DNA from: Paenibacillus sp. PCH8
GTDB taxonomy: Bacteria; Bacillota; Bacilli; Paenibacillales; Paenibacillaceae
NCBI RefSeq assembly: GCF_002968835.1
Contig: NZ_PKQK01000003.1
Coordinates: 310,001 to 374,000 of the forward strand
Direction: 5' to 3'
DNA length: 64,000 bases
Under the pieces are notes generated by a model, which saw nothing but the letters and a program-made list of their open reading frames with translations, made no database searches and was not told the DNA's origin. The position numbers were made by a program, and so were the translations under genes. This document shows, one piece after another, positions 28,883 to 37,476 of the stretch (its first letter is position 1; each line of letters starts with the position of its first letter).

Positions 28883-28974
28883 TCACGGTTACCTCCCATT
28901 AGGCGGATTGTCTCTCTGGTTCCGTTCATCTCGTAGACTTCCCTTTTCTGGATCATCTATTCCTAATTTTCCAA

Positions 28975-29018
28975 TAAAATAGACGGCATACACCCTGTTT
29001 CGGGCATACACCGTCTAG
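28975..29018 (-). terminator. Terminator downstream of 91-residue protein gene
   Basis: Reverse strand hairpin TAGACGG...CCGTCTA, with inner CCC/GGG pairing, followed by TTTTATT. The arms also contain a direct repeat of GGGTGTATGC-like sequence. Confidence 0.65.
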
Positions 29019-29064
29019 TATAATCTTCGACATGACACAATAGAACCAAAACATCTCGGGCGAG

Positions 29065-29337
29065 TTAAGCCGGAAATGATTCCAGCGCAGCATCGAGTAA
29101 TTGGTTGTAAAGATCATCATCATTCACAAGCAGCTCGTCCATACGTAGCAACTCATCTTCGTCACCGGATTGCTCGGTAAAATGCAGACTGTAGTCCCAG
29201 TCTTTCCCGTTCTTACTCATAAACGTAATCTCATACACTGACTTTTCGCCTTCCATGCTGAAAATGGTATTACCCACATAACCTTTTTCACCTTCACGGC
29301 GCATTTCAGTACGTATAATTTCAATATTCACAATCAT
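29065..29337 (-). CDS. Conserved-looking small protein of unknown function
   Basis: 91 residues starting MIVNIEIIRTEMRREGEKG, beta-strand rich in the first half (KSVYEITFMSKNG, WDYSLHF) with an acidic C-terminal helix (DEDELLRMDELLVNDDDLYN). No signal peptide, membrane segment or Cys. AAAGGAGAG precedes two possible starts, the ATG at 29337 and a GTG six bases later, which has better spacing. It has its own terminator and so is monocistronic. I do not recognise a family. Confidence 0.65.
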   Translation of the reverse strand: MIVNIEIIRTEMRREGEKGYVGNTIFSMEGEKSVYEITFMSKNGKDWDYSLHFTEQSGDEDELLRMDELLVNDDDLYNQLLDAALESFPA

Positions 29338-29503
29338 TCTCTCCTTTAATCTCACTTCTGCAGCTAGGTCACAATATTTCTGGTAAACCTAGTTTGGTAA
29401 TTATTATTGGTTAATTGTACAATATATATCGTAGCAACGTATACCTTATTCAATGAAGGAATCATTCTGAGTCCTTACATACTGTAATGAGGATTATAAT
29501 AGC

Positions 29504-29715
29504 GTGTTCAAAAAGGTCGGTTTTCAGTACCGAGAAGATGGGATGAAGCTAGAAATGGAGTAGCGGAGCGTAGGATAAACGATGTGAGCAACCGCAATGT
29601 TTCCGAAGGAAACAACCTTCGTAAGCCCCCACTTATTTCGGCTGAATTCCATATTCGACGTCGATGATGCCCTAGGCATCCTTCGTAATCAAAAGCGGAC
29701 TTTTTGAACAACATC
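29504..29715. mobile_element. MITE-like palindromic element with 9-bp flanking direct repeats
   Basis: About 206 bases with imperfect terminal inverted repeats of roughly 30 bp. The outer 11 bases TGTTCAAAAAG (29505-29515) pair with CTTTTTGAACA at 29700-29710. The interior holds further hairpins: GTTTCC-gaa-GGAAAC, TCGACGTCGA, and GATGCC-cta-GGCATC. TATAATAGC occurs directly on both sides (29495-29503 and 29716-29724), as expected for a target-site duplication. No open frame of note. It sits between the 91-residue gene and the first M29 gene and could influence expression of the latter. Confidence 0.5.
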
Positions 29716-29767
29716 TATAATAGCCAACATGCTACAATATTATTATCACATTGGAGGAAAAAATAGC

Positions 29768-31000
29768 ATGAATACTTTTGAAACGAATCTGCAGCAATAT
29801 GCCGAACTCGCTGTTCAAGTTGGTGTCAACGTGCATCCTGGGCAAAAACTCGTAGTTAATGCCCCAATCTCGGCGGCTCACTTTGTACGACTGATTGTCA
29901 AAGCAGCTTACGGCAAAGGTGCCCAACTGGTCAAAGTAAACTGGAGCGATGAAGCCGTTACCCGTCTTCATTATGATCTTGCGCCAGATGAGGCCTTCTC
30001 CATTGAACCGAAATGGTTGGCAGCTGAAATGACTGAACTCGTGGAAGAAGGCGCTGCAGTACTGCACGTTATTGCCGAGAACCCGGATCTGCTGAACGGT
30101 GTCGCTCAGGAACGGATCATCACCAGTCAGAAAGTGCGCGGCAAAGCGCTGGAGAAATATCGTTCTTATCAAATGGCTGACAAATTCAGCTGGTCTATTG
30201 TAGCCGTTCCTTCTCCTGAATGGGCAGCCAAAGTATTCCCCGATCTTCCAGAAGCACAGCAAGTGGATCGCCTGTGGGATGTCATTTTCAAAACGGTGCG
30301 GATCGGCGAACAGGATGCTGTGGCCGAATGGAAAATCCATTTGCAGAACCTCGATTCCCGCGCGGATCTCCTGAACAACAAGAAATACAAAAAGCTCCAC
30401 TATACAGCTCCAGGCACAGACTTGACGATCGAACTTCCCGAAGGCCATATCTGGGTATCCGGTGGAAGTGTGAACGAGCAAGGGCATGTCTTTATTGCCA
30501 ATATGCCTACGGAAGAAGTATTCACAGCTCCACTGAAAACAGGTGTTAACGGCACAGTACGCAGCACGAAGCCACTGAGTTATGGCGGCAACCTGATTGA
30601 CGGATTCTCTCTGACATTCGAGAACGGTCGAATTGTTGACTATACCGCGGATCAAGGTCTCGATGCACTCAAAAACCTGATCGAAATGGATGAAGGCTCA
30701 CACTATCTGGGTGAAGTCGCTCTCGTTCCACATCAGTCCCCCATTTCGGATACGAATATTTTGTTCTACAATACCCTGTTTGATGAAAATGCATCCAATC
30801 ACTTGGCGATCGGTAATGCCTATGCCTTCTGTCTGGAAGGTGGTAAAACGATGTCCAAAGATGAGTTGATTGAGCGTGGCATGAATTCCAGCCTTACTCA
30901 CGTCGATTTCATGATTGGGTCTGGAGAAATGAACATCCATGGCATTACGTCTGAAGGCACGGAAGAAGCCATCTTCTTGCAAGGTAACTGGGCGTTCTAA
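29768..31000 (+). CDS. M29-family aminopeptidase (AmpS-like), copy 1
   Basis: Cytosolic metallo-aminopeptidase with broad specificity, using two metal ions. The ATG at 29768 follows TTGGAGG. The 410 residues begin NTFETNLQQYAELAVQVGVN and contain the conserved C-terminal metal-ligand region: MDEGSHYLGEVALVPHQSPI, FDENASNHLAIG and SLTHVDFMIGSG. A second gene of the same family follows after a terminator, roughly two-thirds identical by eye. The tandem pair is probably a recent local duplication. Confidence 0.9.
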   Translation: MNTFETNLQQYAELAVQVGVNVHPGQKLVVNAPISAAHFVRLIVKAAYGKGAQLVKVNWSDEAVTRLHYDLAPDEAFSIEPKWLAAEMTELVEEGAAVLHVIAENPDLLNGVAQERIITSQKVRGKALEKYRSYQMADKFSWSIVAVPSPEWAAKVFPDLPEAQQVDRLWDVIFKTVRIGEQDAVAEWKIHLQNLDSRADLLNNKKYKKLHYTAPGTDLTIELPEGHIWVSGGSVNEQGHVFIANMPTEEVFTAPLKTGVNGTVRSTKPLSYGGNLIDGFSLTFENGRIVDYTADQGLDALKNLIEMDEGSHYLGEVALVPHQSPISDTNILFYNTLFDENASNHLAIGNAYAFCLEGGKTMSKDELIERGMNSSLTHVDFMIGSGEMNIHGITSEGTEEAIFLQGNWAF

Positions 31001-31021
31001 TACGGTTTGATGTGATCAGGA

Positions 31022-31045
31022 GAGAGGAGATTACTCCTCTCTTTT
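31022..31045 (+). terminator. Terminator between the two M29 genes
   Basis: GAGAGGAG-atta-CTCCTCTC followed by TTTT, 21 bases after the copy 1 stop. The two genes are therefore largely separate transcripts or read through. Confidence 0.8.
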
Positions 31046-31088
31046 CCTGTGTCAACAGATCAAAATTCAATCATTGGAGGGAACGCAT

Positions 31089-32321
31089 ATGTTAAGTTTT
31101 GAACAAAAACTGGATTGTTATGCCGAACTTGCTGTAAGAGTAGGCGCAAACGTGCAACCAGGGCAAGTGTTTGTCATTAGTGCGATGATTGATACCGCTG
31201 AATTTGTACGCTTGCTGGTGCGCAAGGGATACGAAGCTGGCGCCAAGCAGGTTATTGTAAAATACGGTGATGAAACCGTCAATCGATTGCGGTTTGAAAT
31301 GGCTCCTGAGGAATCTTTCCAAGAGCCCCCGAAATGGCATGCAGCGGAGCTTGAAGAACTGGCAGCCAATAACGCAGCCTTCCTGACGGTATTGTCATCC
31401 AGTCCAGACCTGATGAAAGGCATTGACCCGGAACGGATCTCGACCCATCAGCGTACATACGGTCAGGCGATGGCCAAATACCGTCAGTATCAACAGGCAG
31501 ACAAAATGAGCTGGACCGGTGTAGCTTGTCCTTCACCAGATTGGGCTGCCAAAGTATTCCCGGATCTTCCGGTAGCCGAGCAGGTTAGCCAGCTGTGGGA
31601 AGCCATTTTTGCTGCGGTGAGAGCAGATCTGGAGGACCCTGTGGCGGCTTGGGAACAGCATATTGAACGACTGGAGACCAAGGCCGTTGCATTGAATAAC
31701 AAAAAATATCAAGCTCTTCACTTCCTCTCCCCGGGAACGGATCTGACCGTTGAACTTCCTGAGGGACATATCTGGGCGCAAGCTGGCAGCGTGAATGAGC
31801 AAGGTACACCTTTTGTAGCGAATATCCCTACAGAGGAAGTATACACAGCTCCAGCCAAACTTGGTGTCAACGGTACCGTATCCAGCACCAAACCGCTCAG
31901 TTATGGCGGAAGCATCATTGATCGTTTCTCACTCACCTTCGAGAATGGACGCATTATTGATTTTCATGCGGAGGAAGGTCAGGATACGCTCGAAAGACTC
32001 ATCTCCATGGATGAAGGTTCACATTACCTTGGCGAAGTGGCTCTGGTTCCCTTCCATTCTCTGATTTCTGAGAGCGGTATCTTGTATTACACCACGTTGT
32101 ATGATGAAAATGCGTCCTGTCACCTTGCGTTCGGCAGTTCCTACGCATCTAATATCCAAGGTGGCAAGACGATGTCTCCCGAAGAACTTGCCGCTCGCGG
32201 CATGAACTCCAGCATTACTCATGTGGATTTCATGATGGGCTCTCCTGAGACGGACATCTACGGTATTACGGCAAACGGTGAACGAGAGGCCATTTTCCTC
32301 AAGGGAGACTGGGCATTCTAA
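31089..32321 (+). CDS. M29-family aminopeptidase (AmpS-like), copy 2
   Basis: Paralogue of the preceding gene with the same 410-residue length. The ATG at 31089 lies behind TTGGAGGG, preferred over an in-frame ATG 15 bases upstream. Shared metal-site blocks are MDEGSHYLGEVALVPFHSLI, YDENASCHLAFG and SITHVDFMMGSP. Differences concentrate in surface positions (for example NAAFLTVLSSSPDL against GAAVLHVIAENPDL), which suggests retained but possibly diverged substrate range. No promoter is obvious in the short gap. Confidence 0.9.
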   Translation: MLSFEQKLDCYAELAVRVGANVQPGQVFVISAMIDTAEFVRLLVRKGYEAGAKQVIVKYGDETVNRLRFEMAPEESFQEPPKWHAAELEELAANNAAFLTVLSSSPDLMKGIDPERISTHQRTYGQAMAKYRQYQQADKMSWTGVACPSPDWAAKVFPDLPVAEQVSQLWEAIFAAVRADLEDPVAAWEQHIERLETKAVALNNKKYQALHFLSPGTDLTVELPEGHIWAQAGSVNEQGTPFVANIPTEEVYTAPAKLGVNGTVSSTKPLSYGGSIIDRFSLTFENGRIIDFHAEEGQDTLERLISMDEGSHYLGEVALVPFHSLISESGILYYTTLYDENASCHLAFGSSYASNIQGGKTMSPEELAARGMNSSITHVDFMMGSPETDIYGITANGEREAIFLKGDWAF

Positions 32322-32373
32322 CGGATAACGGTTGAGCTCTCCCCGTAATATATTTTCACTGAATTAGTCATTC

Positions 32374-32420
32374 AGGCTGTCTTGCGACCATATGTTCATG
32401 GTTGCAAGACAGCCTTTTTA
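32374..32420 (+). terminator. Terminator after M29 copy 2
   Basis: Long stem AGGCTGTCTTGC...GCAAGACAGCCT with inner ACCA/TGGT pairing, followed by T5. Confidence 0.9.
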
Positions 32421-32569
32421 TTAATTTTCAGCAAACTGTCCTGGAGGCTGAACACGCTCACCTCATCTGGTTTATCTCGGACCAACCTCCCATTGTATCG
32501 TTTCCATATTATGTTGTAAAATGTAATGATACCAATGTTTGTGGATTGTTCACCAGAAAGGAGAACATC

Positions 32570-33160
32570 ATGGCCAATCGGCTTCAATTACTACTCGCTT
32601 CAGATTTCCATAATTTAGGGTCTGCACTTCAGGAAGAAGTGTATTACGAATACTATAATATGGTGCATGGTCTTATCGTTTATATTATTAAGGAACGTGC
32701 TGCTGCAGAAGATATCATTCAGGAAGCTTTTATCAAAATCATTAAAAACAAACCCGTTTTTGAAGACGAAGTCAAACTGAAAGCCTGGCTCAAGGTCGTC
32801 ACGCGCAACACAGCTATTAATTATCTGAGAAAAAATAAAAATAACCGTAACCAACTGGATACGGACAGTGTTTTTATAGATATGGAGACAAGGAATCAGA
32901 CGTCCGCTTCCGTAGAAAGCATGGTAGAGACACAGATGATGCAAGAATCCATTGAGTATTATCTCGGACAACTCAAACCTGAATATCGTGTTCTGGTGGA
33001 GCTACGCTGGAAAGAAGGTCTTTCCTACAGGGAAATGGCTGAGTTGCTGGATACCACCGAAGAGATTGTGAAACAGCGCTTGTTCAGAGCCCGTGGCAGT
33101 ATTAAGAAGAAATTACATAAGGAATGGGGTGGAAGCATTGAGCAAAGGCAAGTCCGATAA
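32570..33160 (+). CDS. ECF-family RNA polymerase sigma factor
   Basis: Alternative sigma factor for cell-envelope or stress regulon. The ATG at 32570 (MANRLQLLLASDFHNLG) is chosen because AAAGGAG precedes it; the frame is open another 56 codons without a ribosome site. Region 2 has AAAEDIIQEAFIKIIKNKP and LKAWLKVVTRNTAINYLRKN. Region 4 has LKPEYRVLVELRWKEGLSYR, with the helix-turn-helix EMAELLDTTEEIVKQRLFRA. 196 residues. Its 3' end overlaps the next gene, a membrane protein with anti-sigma character, as usual for ECF pairs. Confidence 0.9.
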   Translation: MANRLQLLLASDFHNLGSALQEEVYYEYYNMVHGLIVYIIKERAAAEDIIQEAFIKIIKNKPVFEDEVKLKAWLKVVTRNTAINYLRKNKNNRNQLDTDSVFIDMETRNQTSASVESMVETQMMQESIEYYLGQLKPEYRVLVELRWKEGLSYREMAELLDTTEEIVKQRLFRARGSIKKKLHKEWGGSIEQRQVR

Positions 33161-34085
33161 TCACGTTGAGCTATTCAAATTAGAGCTGGAAGACGACTAT
33201 TTCGACGCCGCGTTTGATCTGGCTTTTGATGAGGCTTTCCATCAGGCCGTCTCTACCCCCTCCGCTTCCAATACCGAATCCATGCAACAATCCTGGCAGA
33301 AGGTACAAAAAGAAATTAATAGAATTGGCGTACGCAGAAAAAGAATGCGCACCTTGCGGCTGTCTGTTGTTGTAGCTGCCTCTGTTACCATCGGCGCCGT
33401 TATATTCAGCCTGCCCTCTGGGACACAAGCCGTCTCTCCTTTTGTTCAATCCATTAAGGATCTGGGCAACGGCATGAAATCCATTATCATAGAAGATCGC
33501 ACGACTCAGCTGGGGGCTGATCCGTCTACAGCCAAAACTCCTCCTCCTCCTGAACCGGGGGCCAATGAGGTTTCTTACACAGAAGACCCCGATCTTAACA
33601 TGCCTACATTTGAGCTGTCTGATCATCTTCTTCGCCCTGTTGTTGTATCGGAAGACATTGCACGTCAGGGATTCATGGGTGATTTTCTGTTATCCAGAGT
33701 CATTCCCGAGCAGTTTAACGAGGTCACATTCGAACTTATGCTGGATACGGAAAATCCGGTGAACCCGGACAATTATTACGAATCCAAACGCATGAGAATT
33801 CGTTATACCAGCGAAGGCAAGAGCGAAGATGAAGCGATTATTCAATTCGATTATGCCTATGTCATGCCGGGACAAGTTATTGAAGGTCTCATGCTGCGCG
33901 AAACCGGCACGGTGAAGCTGGAGGACGGCACGGAAGCTCTGATATACATCGGGCCGCCCTTTAACTCCATTCAATGGATGATGGGTTCCGTCAATATGAG
34001 TCTGTTCAGCACCATCTCGGAAGAAGAGATGATTGCGATTGCCAACGATTTTCAAGTACAGAAGTTTCCCGGTAGTACCCGATGA
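33129..34085 (+). CDS. Probable anti-sigma factor with one membrane segment (DUF4367-like C-terminus)
   Basis: Overlaps the sigma gene by about 32 bases, with AAGGA before the GTG at 33129 (a TTG at 33138 is also possible). The cytoplasmic N-terminus (about 80 residues) is acidic, then helical with QQSWQKVQKEINRIGVRRKR. One transmembrane helix follows, LRLSVVVAASVTIGAVIFSL. The roughly 200-residue outer part has a proline stretch TPPPPEPGA and a beta-rich domain ending with an EEEMIAIANDFQ segment, as in DUF4367 proteins linked to ECF sigmas. Function as sigma antagonist is inferred from gene order and topology. Confidence 0.75.
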   Translation: MEALSKGKSDNHVELFKLELEDDYFDAAFDLAFDEAFHQAVSTPSASNTESMQQSWQKVQKEINRIGVRRKRMRTLRLSVVVAASVTIGAVIFSLPSGTQAVSPFVQSIKDLGNGMKSIIIEDRTTQLGADPSTAKTPPPPEPGANEVSYTEDPDLNMPTFELSDHLLRPVVVSEDIARQGFMGDFLLSRVIPEQFNEVTFELMLDTENPVNPDNYYESKRMRIRYTSEGKSEDEAIIQFDYAYVMPGQVIEGLMLRETGTVKLEDGTEALIYIGPPFNSIQWMMGSVNMSLFSTISEEEMIAIANDFQVQKFPGSTR

Positions 34086-34087
34086 TG

Positions 34088-34594
34088 TCAGAATAACACG
34101 TTATTGGAAGTATGTGTTTTTGTCTCGGATACAGTTCCATCATTCGCCGTATGAACGCTAATTACGCGATAATAATATCCTGGAATCACCGTGCAGTCTG
34201 ATTCAGCGTTAAGCGAGCGTGCTTTGCTCGCGGTCTTGGATTCACTTTTATATGTCACCCATGCTGTTCCTGTCCAGCGCTCCAGTCGATAATTCACTGA
34301 GAGTATCTTCATTTCCTTAAATGTCGTGGTCGATGTATTGATGATGGCGGACAGCCCGCCCCCAGGGGTCACTGCACCGATCGCTTGATAGATATGTTTC
34401 GAATCAGCAACCATCATATGATTCGAGGGTTCCGGCGGAGGTGGAGCTGTACGAGCACCTGAAGTCACATTGATTATTGGACTTGCAAGGGCTGACCCGA
34501 CATTAGGTAAAGTCAGAAATGTGGACACCGATAAGAGGGTAGCCAAGGTGATTTTGAGTATAGATGATGTGCCCCATGTATTCATTTTTCGCAT
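34088..34594 (-). CDS. Small secreted protein (DUF6147-like)
   Basis: 168 residues with a signal peptide (hydrophobic LKITLATLLSVSTFLTLPN, cleavage near ALA-SP). The mature part carries a proline motif TAPPPPEPSN and a beta-sandwich-like segment (VNYRLERWTGTAWVTYKSES, PGYYYRVISVHTANDGTVSE) resembling small extracellular DUF6147-type proteins; the DUF number is from memory. GGAGG precedes the ATG. The gene converges on the anti-sigma gene with only two bases between stop codons, and both products contain a PPPPEP motif. It might belong to the same regulon. Confidence 0.6.
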   Translation of the reverse strand: MRKMNTWGTSSILKITLATLLSVSTFLTLPNVGSALASPIINVTSGARTAPPPPEPSNHMMVADSKHIYQAIGAVTPGGGLSAIINTSTTTFKEMKILSVNYRLERWTGTAWVTYKSESKTASKARSLNAESDCTVIPGYYYRVISVHTANDGTVSETKTHTSNNVLF

Positions 34595-34669
34595 ATTTAT
34601 TCATCCTCCACTTCCATACTTGATTTTGTGTAATGGTATAAACGGATGGAACGGCTAACAGGTTTCAAA

Positions 34670-34713
34670 AAAAATAGACGCACCGATTTTTGTCGGTGGC
34701 GTCTTTTATTTTT
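34670..34713. terminator. Bidirectional hairpin terminator
   Basis: GACGCaCCGA-tttttg-TCGGtgGCGTC flanked by A-run and T-run. It lies 240 bases after the leftward CorC-like gene. Confidence 0.6.
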
Positions 34714-34949
34714 GCCCTGCATCTCCAGAATACCTGAAACTTAACTTGTTTCTCTCCGTATGAATGAGTAATGTCTATACGAAATACGCTTTGAGTCTTC
34801 ACAAGTTCAGGAAAAACCAGGCAACTGTGAAAGATAACCGTTAGACTCCAATCGTGTCAATCCTATATCTAAAGATGTATGACCATGCAAAGAAGCTGTA
34901 TGATGACCATTACGTCACAATACAGCTCGTTCATTACTGTTTCGACTGG

Positions 34950-36266
34950 CTAAGCGCCTTCTCCTTCAACCATCAGGTCCAGCTTAATCACATTCACACG
35001 GGAAATCCGCTTCTGTTCTGTCTCTTGAATGACAAAGACATAACCCCCATACGCTACCGACTGACCAATCTGTGGTGGTATGGAGTCTACTCTAGAATAG
35101 AGCCAGCCTCCAATGGTATCGTAATCGGCACGATCCATCTCAAGTCCGAATCGTTCACTGACTTCTTCAATCAGCATCAATCCATCAATGGAGTATTCCA
35201 TCTCATCCACTTGCTCAATGACCGGACGCTCATGATCGAATTCATCCTGAATCTCACCGACGATCTCTTCCATAATATCTTCAAGCGTGACAAGGCCGGA
35301 GGTTCCTCCGTATTCATCAATTAGGATAGCAATCTGTGTCTTGCTACGCTGCATACGCTTGAGCAGATCACTGATCAGTGTGGTATCTGGCACAGCCAGG
35401 ATAGGACGAATCACGGAGATGGTATCCGTAAGTTGGGATCGCATCAGATCCTTGATATGAATAAAGCCGATAATATGATCCTTATCTCCGTTATATACTG
35501 GATACCTTGTTCGCATGCTATCACTGGCAATTTCGAGATTTTCCAGCATGGACTGATTAGCATTCAGACAGATCATTTCCGTCCGCGGAATCATAATTTC
35601 ACGGGCGGTTGTATCCGTAAAATCAAATATATTATCAACAAGTGCTAATTCAGTGTTATTAATTAAACCGCTCTTATTGCTTTCTTTCATCAGAATACGT
35701 AATTCATCTTCACTATGCGCGTCGTCCATCTCAGACGCGGGTGCCATTCGGAACAGTCTCAACAAGCCGTTAGCCATACCGTTCAGTGCCCATATGAATG
35801 GATACATTAACTTGTAGAAGAACGTTAGCAGAGCTGCAGACCACAGCGTGATCGTCTCAGACTTTCGAATTGCCATTGTCTTAGGAGCAAGTTCCCCCAG
35901 TACAATATGCAGGATCGTAATGATTACAAATGCAATGGCAATAGAAATTCCATGAACGTAGACTGGTCCCAGACCAAATGCGGTAAACATGGGCTCTAAC
36001 AGGTGTGCAATTGCCGGTTCTCCCAGCCACCCGAGTCCCAGTGAAGCCAAGGTTATACCTAATTGGCAAGCCGACAGATATGCGTCCATATTGCGTACGA
36101 TATTGGAAGCATATATTGCATTTTTGTTTCCAGTTTCCACCAAAGCCTCAATCCGACTTCCACGAACTTTCACCATTGCGAATTCCGCCGACACAAAGAA
36201 ACCATTCATCAATACAAGTAAACCAATTATTACTAAATTTAATATACTCGGTAAGGGGTCACTCAA
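34950..36266 (-). CDS. CNNM/CorC (HlyC/MpfA-type) membrane protein with CBS domains
   Basis: Probable divalent-cation (Mg2+/Co2+) exporter of the family that includes B. subtilis MpfA. The 438 residues begin with the DUF21/CNNM transmembrane domain (about 1-190): PSILNLVIIGLLVLMNGFFV, GITLASLGLGWLGEP, and ITILHIVLGELAPKTMAI. Then come two CBS motifs (about 205-335, with IMIPRTEM, GFIHIKDL, and IDEYGGTSGLVTLEDIMEEI) and the C-terminal CorC_HlyC domain. The TTG start follows AGGATG. A 150-base leader with a strong promoter and an upstream short ORF precedes it. Confidence 0.9.
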   Translation of the reverse strand: MSDPLPSILNLVIIGLLVLMNGFFVSAEFAMVKVRGSRIEALVETGNKNAIYASNIVRNMDAYLSACQLGITLASLGLGWLGEPAIAHLLEPMFTAFGLGPVYVHGISIAIAFVIITILHIVLGELAPKTMAIRKSETITLWSAALLTFFYKLMYPFIWALNGMANGLLRLFRMAPASEMDDAHSEDELRILMKESNKSGLINNTELALVDNIFDFTDTTAREIMIPRTEMICLNANQSMLENLEIASDSMRTRYPVYNGDKDHIIGFIHIKDLMRSQLTDTISVIRPILAVPDTTLISDLLKRMQRSKTQIAILIDEYGGTSGLVTLEDIMEEIVGEIQDEFDHERPVIEQVDEMEYSIDGLMLIEEVSERFGLEMDRADYDTIGGWLYSRVDSIPPQIGQSVAYGGYVFVIQETEQKRISRVNVIKLDLMVEGEGA

Positions 36267-36271
36267 ATGTT

Positions 36272-36346
36272 CATCCTATTCGCCGTCATTCTTCGGCAAA
36301 TAGGTCCACCTCCTTCGAAAATGTAGGATATTAGCCATTATGCCGT
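36272..36346 (-). CDS. Leader ORF upstream of CorC-like gene
   Basis: A 24-codon reverse frame MNGIMANILHF...PKNDGE ends a few bases before the CorC-like start. Within it a TTG codon nine bases after AAGGAGGTGG gives a seven-codon version (MPKNDGE). The strong ribosome site directly before such a short frame is hard to explain unless translation of the leader is used for control. Confidence 0.3.
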
Positions 36347-36419
36347 TCATATGCAATTTCAACTTCCCAATGTTCCCACCTCCACTATGTTTGGTCGATA
36401 ACAATGATATGCTTCTTTT

Positions 36420-36447
36420 ATTATATAATTCTACACTACACAGTCAA
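36420..36447 (-). promoter_or_regulatory. Sigma-A promoter of CorC-like gene
   Basis: Reverse strand TTGACT (36442-36447), 16-base spacer, TATAAT (36420-36425). It predicts a 5' leader of about 145 bases. Confidence 0.65.
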
Positions 36448-36524
36448 TCCGTGTCCTATGACAACAAAATGGTACAAATGGCTTAATTCTTTAACAGAAG
36501 TAGCGATTACGCTGTTTTTTTAAC

Positions 36525-37334
36525 GATTTACCAACAATGCTTGGATTATTCCGTAAAGGAAATATGAGCGTATATTATGATAGGGAATACACCAAACCCA
36601 ACAACACAGATATCGTGGGCAAGGATACAGATCAACCTACACTCATGGAGATGACGGATACAGCCCTTCAAGTTCTGAGTCAGAATAAAAATGGCTTTTT
36701 CCTGATGGTCGAAGGGGCATCCATTGATAAACAGGCCCACTCTATGGATTTTGAACGTTCCGTATGGGATGCCATTGAATTTGATCAAACAGTTGGACGG
36801 GTTAAAGCCTACGCCAAGGAACACCCCGACACTCTCGTCATTGTCACATCCGACCATGGGCATTCCCTTACCCTTAACGGGACGTATAATACCGAAGCTG
36901 CCAAAGGAAAAACGGGGGATGAATTACGAGAATTAATCGGCAAGTACGCCGACTCAAAGTTCCCGACATATGTGGATGAAGACGGAGATGGTTTTCCGGA
37001 CAATCCGGATTCCGAGTGGAAGATTGCTGTAGGTTGGGGCTACATGCCAGATAACAATGAGAATTATCTCGCTAATCCGGTGCCGATCAGTCCAACCATT
37101 TAGGACCCTAACGTGAAGGACAAGCCCTGGTATATCGCCAACCCGAACAAAGACCCGGACGGTGTGCATTACACAGGCAACTTGCCCCATGATGAAGGTC
37201 AGGAAGTTCATACCTTTGACGATGTACCCATTAATGCATCAGGACCGGGGTCCCATCTGTTCTCAGGCTATCTGGATAATACGGATGTTTTCCGTAAAAT
37301 GGTAACCGCATTAAAACTGGATGCATCGAAGTAA
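36525..37334 (+). pseudogene. Decayed alkaline phosphatase (5' half missing, in-frame stop)
   Basis: The frame resembles the C-terminal half of secreted alkaline phosphatases. It has LPTMLGLFRKGNMSVYYDR, then the metal-site FFLMVEGASIDKQAHSMD, the Asp-His pair in VIVTSDHGHS, a calcium-binding-like DEDGDGFPDNPDSEW and NASGPGSHLFSGYLDN near the end. The N-terminal part with the catalytic Ser and first metal ligands is absent. A TAG at 37101-37103 interrupts VPISPTI-stop-DPNVKDKPW, and the frame simply continues after it (CAG to TAG would explain it). It retains a strong terminator. Not expected to be functional. Confidence 0.85.
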
Positions 37335-37360
37335 TGTAGCCACATCCTCCAACCCAACTA

Positions 37361-37404
37361 AAGAGAGTATCCAGCTATGCCTCAGCATAGCTGGATACTC
37401 TCTT
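37361..37404. terminator. Bidirectional terminator
   Basis: 20-bp perfect stem AAGAGAGTATCCAGCTATGC with four-base loop, between convergent phosphatase remnant and sigma-DUF1835 gene; T-run on the forward strand. Confidence 0.85.
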
Positions 37405-37476
37405 TTACTATTATAATTCAGGCTCTATCTGTAGCTTCTAGCTCTAACTCCAACCTTGCTCTCTTACCAACTATTC

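Noticed and set aside
29732..30655. 307-codon reverse frame opposite the first M29 gene
   Set aside because: Antisense shadow of a conserved aminopeptidase gene.
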